Of a stretch of DNA of 5,266 nucleotides, positions 1 to 4,784 are shown in pieces. The DNA is from an uncultured Lachnospiraceae bacterium (GTDB lineage: Bacteria; Bacillota_A; Clostridia; Lachnospirales; Lachnospiraceae). The stretch lies in the NCBI GenBank assembly GCA_947564305.1, contig CANOBT010000296.1, forward strand, positions 1-5,266, given 5' to 3'. A program made the position numbers and the translations under genes. Within the stretch, counting starts at the first letter, position 1; each line of letters starts with the position of its first letter. The notes under the pieces are model-generated. The model had not been told where the DNA came from, did no database searches, and worked only from the letters and a program-made list of their open reading frames with translations.

Positions 1-221
1 TTGGGGGTCACGGCAAAGACTTTGCCAGAACTGGAATAAATCCGGATGAGATCAGCTGGTTCCAATACTTCCAGTTTATTATTTCTGCTTCCTGTCAGGA
101 AATGTGGAGCATTGTCGGACAACATTTTTACAAGGGAATCGACTTCTTCTGTCATACTGGGAGCCATCACAATAACTTTCGTATCGGAATGGGAGCTGTC
201 TATTTGGATTTCAATTTGCAT
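1..221 (-). CDS. LytTR-type DNA-binding regulator, N-terminal part (runs off the left edge)
   Basis: Read on the minus strand, an ATG at 221-219 opens a frame of 73 codons that leaves the window without a stop, so the C-terminal half is missing here. The start is set by a full Shine-Dalgarno (GAAAGGAGGT, complement of 231-240) about 9 bases upstream. The protein begins MQIEIQIDSSHSDTKVIV, followed by a helix-like stretch (TEEVDSLVKMLSD). Then comes a segment ending in KLEVLEPADLIRIYSSSGKV, which resembles the start of the LytTR domain in short stand-alone LytTR regulators of Firmicutes (usually about 150 residues, with a beta-type DNA-binding domain at the C-terminus). Such proteins bind short direct repeats near promoters, often their own, and are frequently followed by a small DUF3021 membrane protein. 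No such neighbour can be seen, because downstream DNA lies outside the window. The family call rests on recalled resemblance of this segment; the target genes are unknown. Confidence 0.8.
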   Translation of the reverse strand, partial: MQIEIQIDSSHSDTKVIVMAPSMTEEVDSLVKMLSDNAPHFLTGSRNNKLEVLEPADLIRIYSSSGKVFAVTP

Positions 222-265
222 AGGGTTTCTACCTCCTTTCCATTGGATTTGTTATTATGACGCTT

Positions 266-294
266 ATTATAGGGAAGGTGCAAACCGATTTCAA
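266..294 (-). promoter_or_regulatory. Sigma-A-type promoter of the LytTR regulator gene
   Basis: On the minus strand there is a -35 box TTGAAA (complement of 289-294), a 17-base spacer and a perfect -10 box TATAAT (complement of 266-271). It lies about 45 bases upstream of the ATG at 221 and points into that gene. Box quality and spacing are seen directly; activity is inferred. Confidence 0.75.
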
Positions 295-303
295 CCGAAT
301 TTC
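283..303. promoter_or_regulatory. Tandem repeat over the -35 box, possible operator
   Basis: Two head-to-tail copies, AACCGATTTC (283-292) and AACCGAATTTC (293-303), are spaced by about one helical turn and cover the -35 box of the LytTR gene promoter. A repeated unit in phase with the helix, on top of a promoter for a DNA-binding protein, is the layout expected for autoregulation. It does not clearly match the published LytTR site consensus, so the binding protein is inferred. Confidence 0.4.
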
Positions 304-411
304 AATACATGGTTGTTTTCTCCCAATAGGTGGTTGTAATTGACCATGGTTACTTGCTGTAAAGTCCGACGGTGCACTGGAATTTCGTACAGTAAAATTT
401 AATGTTCTGAT

Positions 412-440
412 TTGTATTCTCTTATTGATTATGGTACTAT
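412..440 (+). promoter_or_regulatory. Probable promoter of the MNT/HEPN toxin-antitoxin operon
   Basis: TTGTAT (412-417) and TACTAT (435-440) are separated by 17 bases, a reasonable sigma-A match, giving a leader of about 70 bases before the ATG at 516. The leader contains the perfect 8-bp palindrome GGCATGCC (467-474). It could be an operator for the operon product, but it is short and could be chance. The rest of the 222-515 intergenic stretch holds only the divergent promoter and the repeats listed here. Confidence 0.5.
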
Positions 441-515
441 GAGCAAATAGGGTGCTTTATTTATGAGGCATGCCAGACGCGGGTACAGGGACGATTCGTA
501 AAGGGGGCTCGAAAT

Positions 516-815
516 ATGAGTATCAATGGAAAGATCGAGCGAGTATATGCACAGATTGCAGAAATTGCAAAACAACATCAGATTAAAAAAGTGGTTTTAT
601 TTGGCTCCAGGGCAAGAGGAGATTACTGGGAAAAAAGTGATATTGATCTGGCTATCTATGGCTGTACTGATTTTGTTGCTTTTTCGGATCAATTAGAGGA
701 AGAATTATGGTCACTATTACAGTTAGATCTTATTGATATGGATGGAATGTCTGTATCAAAAGAATTAATAGATGAGATTGAGAGAGATGGGGTGATACTT
801 TATGAAGCGATTTGA
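516..815 (+). CDS. mntA: MNT-domain nucleotidyltransferase antitoxin (MntA-like)
   Basis: A 99-residue minimal nucleotidyltransferase of the pol-beta superfamily. The hallmark GSX10DXD is complete: G30-S31 in LFGSRARGD, then D42 and D44 in SDIDLAIYG. A likely third metal carboxylate is D71 in LDLIDMD. In characterised MntA/HepT systems this enzyme transfers AMP from ATP to a tyrosine of the partner HEPN toxin and so silences it; that is family knowledge, not shown here. The start is supported by AAGGGGG (501-507), 8 bases upstream. The gene is first in the operon and overlaps the HEPN gene by 14 bases, implying translational coupling and antitoxin made first. Length is typical for the family (about 95-140), and nothing appears truncated. 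Older annotation would call it an HI0073-like nucleotidyltransferase domain protein. The family is near certain; the antitoxin role is inferred from the pairing. Confidence 0.92.
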   Translation: MSINGKIERVYAQIAEIAKQHQIKKVVLFGSRARGDYWEKSDIDLAIYGCTDFVAFSDQLEEELWSLLQLDLIDMDGMSVSKELIDEIERDGVILYEAI

Positions 816-1209
816 GCAATATCAAAGACATTTAGAGACATTAAAAAGGGCTTATCAGGAAGATTTAGAAAATGAGTTTATTATAAGTGGTGTGATTGAT
901 AAGTTTTTCATCCAATTTGAACTGGGGTGGAAAGTGTTAAAACAACTATTGCAATATGAGGGAGAGAGTATTGCCCGGTCTGGTTCGCCCAGAGAGATTA
1001 TTAAGGCGGCATATACTTGTTTTGACTTTATGGAGGAAGAAATGTGGCTATGTATGTTGCAAAAGCGTAATGATACGACTCACATATATAATGAGGAAGC
1101 GGCCAGACAGTTAGTGGAGCAGATTTTGGATTCCTATATCCAGGAGTTTGACCGTATGAGTAGCGCAGTTCAGACCAGATACGGAAAAGTTTTGGATAAA
1201 ATTCCATAA
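802..1209 (+). CDS. hepT: HEPN-domain toxin (HepT-like), HI0074-type
   Basis: A 135-residue, mostly helical protein of the HI0074 / 'nucleotidyltransferase substrate-binding' family, a branch of the HEPN fold. Family features include the N-terminal RFEQYQRHLETLKRAY helix, FELGWKVLKQLL (about 39-50), SPREIIKAAY (62-71), and the catalytic HEPN motif RX4HXY as R89-N-D-T-T-H94-I-Y96. In studied HEPN toxins the Arg/His pair makes a metal-independent RNase at a dimer interface, and the tyrosine is AMPylated by the MNT partner. All three residues are present, so the toxin is predicted active. The ATG overlaps the end of the MNT gene by 14 bases, with a GGGGTGAT ribosome-binding site at 789-796 inside that gene. 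No clear terminator follows. The alternative reading, an inert substrate-binding subunit, is less likely given the intact motif. Confidence 0.9.
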   Translation: MKRFEQYQRHLETLKRAYQEDLENEFIISGVIDKFFIQFELGWKVLKQLLQYEGESIARSGSPREIIKAAYTCFDFMEEEMWLCMLQKRNDTTHIYNEEAARQLVEQILDSYIQEFDRMSSAVQTRYGKVLDKIP

Positions 1210-1247
1210 GATAATACTTTGTGTTGAGGGACAGAGTGTTTTGTACA

Positions 1248-1256
1248 TGATATACT
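1248..1256 (+). promoter_or_regulatory. Extended -10 promoter of the aldo/keto reductase gene
   Basis: TGATATACT matches the extended -10 pattern TGnTATAaT with one change, 33 bases before the ATG at 1290. No good -35 box lies at 17-18 bases. TTGAGG at 1224-1229 is too distant (21-base spacer), which suits an extended -10 promoter. It implies separate transcription from the toxin-antitoxin pair. Confidence 0.5.
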
Positions 1257-1289
1257 GTAGATTACAAACAATGTAGAAGGAGGTTTTGT

Positions 1290-2441
1290 ATGATGGGAGA
1301 ACAGAATCAGGTAATCAGGAAAAAATTTCAGGATCTGGAATTGTCTGCCCTGGGTATGGGGGCGATGCGTCTGCCAACGATCGACGGGGATGACGCGCGA
1401 ATTGATGAGGAAAAGACGTTCCAGATGGTGGACGAGGCGATGAAACACGGCATTAATTATTACGATACAGCATGGGGATATCATTCCGGTAATTCTGAGC
1501 TTGTGATGGGAAAGGCGCTTCAGAACTATCCACGAGACAGCTTTTATCTGGCGACGAAATTTCCGGGATATGATTTGTCCAACATGGATAAGGTGGAAGA
1601 AATCTTTGAGAAGCAGCTTGAGAAATGTGGTGTAGATTACTTTGATTTCTATTTGTTCCACAATGTCTGCGAGATGAATATTGACGCTTACCTGGATGAA
1701 AAGTATGGTATTCTGGATTATCTGTTGAAGCAGAAAGAGAATGGACGGATCCGTCATCTGGGATTTTCGGCGCATGGAAACTGCGATGTGATGAAACGGT
1801 TTTTGGAGGCATACGGAAAGCATATGGAATTTTGCCAGATCCAGTTGAATTATCTGGATTGGACATTCCAGGATGCCAAGGCGAAAGTGGAACTTTTACG
1901 AGAATATCAGCTTCCCGTGTGGGTTATGGAGCCATTGCGGGGTGGCAAGCTAGCAAATATGTCGGAAGGGATCGCTGGGAAATTCCGGGAAATGCGTCCT
2001 GAGGAAACAGTACCTGCCTGGGCGTTCCGTTTCCTGCAGACCATTCCAGAGGTTACGGTGATTCTATCCGGTATGTCCAGTGAGGAACAATTGCTGCAGA
2101 ATATTGAAACCTTTACGGAGGAGAAGCCGTTATCCGCTTCGGAAGAAAAAGAACTTTTGACGATTGCAGACGGTATTCTCAAAGGGATTCTGCCATGTAC
2201 TTCTTGCCGTTACTGTGTCAGTCATTGTCCGAAAGGATTGGACATTCCGGAATTAATTAATCTTTATAACGAACATAGTTTTACGGGCGGTGGTTTCCTG
2301 GCACCAATGGCATTGATGGCGGTGCCGGAGGAAAAACATCCAACTGCCTGTGTGGGTTGCCGGAGCTGCGAAGCGGTTTGTCCGCAGCAAATTAAAATTT
2401 CGGAGGCAATGGCGGATTTTGCGGCTCGTCTGAAATTGTAA
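1290..2441 (+). CDS. Aldo/keto reductase with C-terminal double 4Fe-4S ferredoxin domain
   Basis: Complete 383-residue cytoplasmic oxidoreductase. Residues about 15-290 form the aldo/keto reductase barrel: LGMGAMRLP (21-29), then a recognisable catalytic tetrad of D59 (YYDTA), Y64 (WGYH), K90 (LATK) and H124 (YLFH). Further family segments are HLGFSAHG (156-163) and MEPLRGGKLA (213-222). The C-terminus adds two CxxCxxCxxxCP sets, C303/C306/C309/C313 and C354/C357/C360/C364, expected to bind two 4Fe-4S clusters. This architecture is common in anaerobic Firmicutes, where electrons may be exchanged with ferredoxin-like partners; the substrate cannot be deduced. AGGAGG at 1278-1283 lies 6 bases before the ATG at 1290; a second ATG at 1293 is equally possible and changes one residue. 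It is a monocistronic unit with its own promoter, and its stop is followed after six bases by mobile-element remains, yet the reading frame looks intact and of normal family length. Confidence 0.95.
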   Translation: MMGEQNQVIRKKFQDLELSALGMGAMRLPTIDGDDARIDEEKTFQMVDEAMKHGINYYDTAWGYHSGNSELVMGKALQNYPRDSFYLATKFPGYDLSNMDKVEEIFEKQLEKCGVDYFDFYLFHNVCEMNIDAYLDEKYGILDYLLKQKENGRIRHLGFSAHGNCDVMKRFLEAYGKHMEFCQIQLNYLDWTFQDAKAKVELLREYQLPVWVMEPLRGGKLANMSEGIAGKFREMRPEETVPAWAFRFLQTIPEVTVILSGMSSEEQLLQNIETFTEEKPLSASEEKELLTIADGILKGILPCTSCRYCVSHCPKGLDIPELINLYNEHSFTGGGFLAPMALMAVPEEKHPTACVGCRSCEAVCPQQIKISEAMADFAARLKL

Positions 2442-2446
2442 TGACA

Positions 2447-2460
2447 GGAAATCAATTTTT
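2447..2460 (+). repeat. 14-bp direct repeat, left copy
   Basis: GGAAATCAATTTTT here is repeated exactly at 4731-4744. This copy overlaps the stop codon region (minus strand) of the transposase relic and starts six bases after the reductase stop. It may be part of an insertion-sequence end. Confidence 0.6.
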
Positions 2461-2816
2461 CAAAACCTTACAAATCTTAGAAGGTTCAAGCAGGTGGTCC
2501 AGCATTATTTTAAACATCGCTCTTTTGATGCAGTTTTTGCCTTATACTGTTTCAGTAAGCTGAAGGAAAATTTGCGGAGCAGGTTTAGATTCTGTTGGAT
2601 TGCTCTGTTTTCTATTCGATAGTGGCCTCACTATAATGCACATCCAATAACCAATGCAACGTTTTCATTTGCTACTCGACCCGGGTATGATGAAGCAGTT
2701 CGCCCGCCGAGAGTTTCCGAATGGAGATATAATAACGCCATTCTTTCGTTTTTCTTCCTTCTTTTTCAAATTTAGTTCTGGATTTTCCCTATACAATTCA
2801 GGTTTTTCCATCCTGG
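2452..2816 (-). pseudogene. Decayed 3' part of an IS transposase gene (ISAs1-like DDE type)
   Basis: Read on the minus strand, conceptual translation across several frames rebuilds a transposase C-terminus. It runs GWKNLNCIGKIQ (around 2816-2780), TKFEKEGRKTKEWRYYIS, RKLSAGELLHHTR, QMKTLHWLLDVHYSE, RIENRAIQQNLNLLRKF, SLLKQYKAKTASK, RAMFKIMLDHLLEPSK and ICKVLKN-stop (stop at 2454-2452). Joining these needs a frameshift near 2777, read-through of TAG at 2672-2674 (probably an old Trp codon), a frameshift between about 2618 and 2629, and one in the A-run at 2522-2526. The HWLLDVHYSE and QQNLNLLRK blocks resemble ISAs1-family transposases. There the residue before TLHW is usually a catalytic Glu but is Lys here. 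The gene is certainly dead. The 5' two thirds are missing or unrecognisable; 2817-2930 shows nothing I can assign. Family assignment rests on remembered motifs and is less sure than the relic itself. Confidence 0.75.
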
Positions 2817-2930
2817 GAAAAGGTTGTCCGGTTTCGGCTTTTTGGTAGAAATTGGGCGGCGTATCTGATCAGGCATTGGTTCAGCGTGATAATTAACATC
2901 TAGAGTAATTCTTAGATAAATATACTTTTT

Positions 2931-3388
2931 AAAAAATAACACCCATTATAATTAGTAAAAATAAGAGGATGTACAAATTAACTTTAAAAAACAAAAATAT
3001 GCGAAAAAAAGGTAGATATTAATGGATAACATTATATATAATATAATAGAAATGAGTTATTAATTATTTAGTATGAAAGAAAATTGAATTGTAAATGAAA
3101 AATAAAATTAAAAGTAAATTACTGGATTTGTAACATATTAAAGCATATTTTGTACAATTTTCTAAAAGTTAGAATAAAATATTAAAGAATGAAGTTTCTG
3201 TGAATACATTGGATACAATATATAATAAAGTGCAATTACTAAAAATATAAGTAGAAAAAGCAACTAAAAATGTTGTATTTATTGATATTAATAAAAACCA
3301 AATAATCTTAAAGGAGGTGCTAAAAACGGCTAGACAGAGTAATTAAATTGTCGATTTTTTATGTTTTTTATACTTTAAAGGATATTGT
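2931..3388. other. Extremely AT-rich intergenic stretch without a convincing gene
   Basis: G+C is very low: 12 of 60 bases at 3001-3060 and 7 of 60 at 3061-3120, far below the reductase gene to the left. Stops are frequent in all frames. Two items stand out. First, an ideal ribosome-binding site AAAGGAGGTG (3310-3319) is followed at the right distance by ACG (3326) instead of a start codon, and by a stop five codons later. Second, one frame is open from 3173 to 3346 with a single TAA (3248-3250), 56 sense codons in all, ending in ILKEVLKTARQSN. This may be a decayed small gene, but AT-rich noise is possible. Composition suggests horizontally acquired DNA. Confidence 0.6.
3348..3374 (+). promoter_or_regulatory. 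Possible promoter of the secreted-protein/foldase cassette
   Basis: TTGTCG (3348-3353) and TATACT (3369-3374) stand 15 bases apart, shorter than ideal, just upstream of the cassette. If used, transcription would start near 3381, which favours the ATG at 3461 over the GTG at 3389 as the start of the first gene. The surrounding AT-rich DNA offers other weak matches, so this is tentative. Confidence 0.3.
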
Positions 3389-3460
3389 GTGGCGATAACC
3401 TATGTGGTAAAACAATGTACAGGTTCACGGTATTATGATGGAGAAAGTGGGGTAATAAAG

Positions 3461-3976
3461 ATGAGAAAAAGCGTAAGAAGAGGATTGATTAGCGGTCTTG
3501 CATTGGCAACGGTGTTATTTCAGATGAATCCTTATGTAACGTTAGCAAAGAGTAAAGTGGACAGCAGTAGTCAATACCATGTATTTATGGATAATGATTT
3601 CGCTACTTGTGGTGTATCGGTAGAATGTCGTCTACAGGAAGATTATCGGCGTAAGAATGGGGTAACTCAATATTATAGTCGTCATGGTTATATTGAATAT
3701 AGAAAGGTTGGAAATGTATCAGTTAAAGTTGAGGTAACAAGACCACGCCATATAAATGCATCCAGTAAGACAATAAAGACCTTTTCTGATTGGAAATCAT
3801 CTCCTTATATTACATCATTAGGTGCGCATGTGGTTTTTTCAGGAGAAAATTCTACTGTAGTAAGTTATGGAAATAATTATAGTAATAAGTCAATCATAGC
3901 TTATATTGTTGGTAATTCAGATTTGATCGGTGGATACCAATCGGGCAATGCAACTGTCAAATTAAATGTTTGTTAA
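3461..3976 (+). CDS. Small secreted protein of unknown family
   Basis: A 171-residue protein I do not recognise. The start at ATG 3461 gives a textbook signal peptide: basic MRKSVRR, hydrophobic GLISGLALATVLF (8-20) and a cleavage site likely after VTLA (residue 29). The same frame is open back to GTG 3389 with AAAGGA before it, but that start would bury the signal peptide behind 24 residues; GTGGGG at 3447-3452 is a modest ribosome-binding site for the ATG. The mature part (about 142 residues) is rich in Ser, Tyr, Val and Asn and has alternating beta-type segments (YIEYRKVGNVSVKVEV, AHVVFSGENSTVVSYG, NATVKLNVC). It has three cysteines, C50, C56 and the very last residue C171. No membrane anchor, LPXTG sorting motif or known enzyme motif is visible. 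It lies 46 bases before the foldase gene on the same strand, so the foldase may act on it. An exported effector, adhesin or bacteriocin-like protein is possible but unproven. Confidence 0.75.
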   Translation: MRKSVRRGLISGLALATVLFQMNPYVTLAKSKVDSSSQYHVFMDNDFATCGVSVECRLQEDYRRKNGVTQYYSRHGYIEYRKVGNVSVKVEVTRPRHINASSKTIKTFSDWKSSPYITSLGAHVVFSGENSTVVSYGNNYSNKSIIAYIVGNSDLIGGYQSGNATVKLNVC

Positions 3977-4010
3977 GGGGATTGGTGTATATGATGAGTT
4001 GCTCAGAGAG

Positions 4011-4016
4011 AGGAGG
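4011..4016 (+). promoter_or_regulatory. Ribosome-binding site fixing the foldase start
   Basis: A perfect AGGAGG lies 6 bases before the ATG at 4023. It rules out the earlier in-frame ATG at 3966, which lacks such a site and would overlap the end of the preceding gene and hide the membrane anchor. Confidence 0.85.
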
Positions 4017-4022
4017 ATTATT

Positions 4023-4667
4023 ATGAAGAAGATGATGATTTGTTGTATTTCATGTGCAGTTGTGTTAGTAGCAGGAATACTATTTACTGATAGGAAGTCG
4101 GCTGATTCTGAAGATGTTTATGATTCTACAAAGGAAATTGTGGAAGAATATCTGGCTGAAGATCAGCAAGATTCCAGTAGCCAAAAAGTAGTTGCTTCTG
4201 GAGAAGGTTTTGAAATTACCAGAGCAGAACTGGAGTTCCGCCTTCAGGGAAAAAAGAAATCAAATGCAAATCAGACGGCAGAGGAGGTACTACAAGAACT
4301 AATTGAGGAAAGAATTTTGATGAAAAAGGCAGAGGAAGCTCAGTGTATAGTATCTGAGCAGGAGGCGCAGGCACAGGTGGCAGAATTAAAGGATATCATG
4401 GAGAAATCAGATGACAGCGGGCAGAAGATTAGCGAGATGATTGAAAACTTTAAGGATCAAGATGCTTATTGGGATTATACAAAGGAAAGAATTATTATTA
4501 AAGGTTCTATCAGTAATTACCGTGAGAAGTTATCGGAAAAATGTAGGAAGCAAGATACAGCACTGTCGGATGAGGATATTGTTGGCTTAGTTGATAAAAA
4601 AGTCAAGGATATGGTATCTGAGGAAACAGTTAAAATTAATGAAAATATTGTAAAAGCTATTAAATAA
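4023..4667 (+). CDS. Membrane-anchored SurA_N-like foldase without PPIase domain
   Basis: A 214-residue exported protein. An N-terminal hydrophobic segment (ICCISCAVVLVAGILF, about 6-21) after MKKMM serves as signal or membrane anchor. It is followed by an acidic linker (about 27-55) and a helical region like the N-terminal chaperone domain of SurA/PrsA. That region begins VVASGEGFEITRAELEFR (56-73), comparable to the usual 'vNGe.It..ef' start, then EEVLQELIEERILMKKAEE (87-105), the characteristic 'l..lI...ll...A' helix, and VSEQEAQAQVAEL (110-122). Later come YWDYTKERIIIKGSISNYRE (149-168) and a C-terminal helix (about 182-214). PrsA and SurA normally carry one or two parvulin domains; none fits here, so a holdase role outside the membrane is inferred. 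Cysteines near the N-terminus do not form a proper lipobox. It is the second gene of a pair with the secreted protein; a dedicated partner role is plausible. No terminator is seen after it. Confidence 0.78.
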   Translation: MKKMMICCISCAVVLVAGILFTDRKSADSEDVYDSTKEIVEEYLAEDQQDSSSQKVVASGEGFEITRAELEFRLQGKKKSNANQTAEEVLQELIEERILMKKAEEAQCIVSEQEAQAQVAELKDIMEKSDDSGQKISEMIENFKDQDAYWDYTKERIIIKGSISNYREKLSEKCRKQDTALSDEDIVGLVDKKVKDMVSEETVKINENIVKAIK

Positions 4668-4730
4668 TTCACTTTTGGATAGCAATTATGTACATGTGTT
4701 AGAAAATGATGAAAGGTTCCTCTACTACAC

Positions 4731-4744
4731 GGAAATCAATTTTT
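4731..4744 (+). repeat. 14-bp direct repeat, right copy
   Basis: Exact copy of GGAAATCAATTTTT at 2447-2460, lying between the foldase gene and the foldback. The flanking bases differ from the left copy. It may be a second insertion-sequence end or a relic of one; 4668-4784 otherwise shows no gene and no clear terminator. Confidence 0.6.
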
Positions 4745-4784
4745 GAATGTTACTATTTACTTGTGGTGCATTTTGTAATGGATC

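Noticed and set aside
46..339. Plus-strand open frame of 97 codons
   Set aside because: It lies antisense to the LytTR regulator gene and its promoter, has no ribosome-binding site and no protein-like sequence.
1170..1866. Two long minus-strand open frames opposite the reductase gene
   Set aside because: They are antisense shadows of a well-supported aldo/keto reductase; composition is Ser/His/Ile-rich with no motif.
1907..2455. Shorter minus-strand open frames under the reductase C-terminus
   Set aside because: They are antisense to the ferredoxin-like domain coding region and lack ribosome-binding sites.
2654..2848. Plus-strand 64-codon open frame
   Set aside because: The opposite strand reads as a transposase relic; this frame is its antisense, rich in Phe/Ser, with no ribosome-binding site.
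2820..2860. Rho-independent terminator (CCG-GTTT-CGG followed by CTTTTT, near 2827-2842)
   Set aside because: The stem is only three base pairs, and the position far from any plus-strand gene end makes it unconvincing.
4023..4060. Lipoprotein signal in the foldase N-terminus
   Set aside because: The cysteines at residues 7, 8 and 11 precede most of the hydrophobic core and no proper lipobox is formed; a transmembrane anchor fits better.
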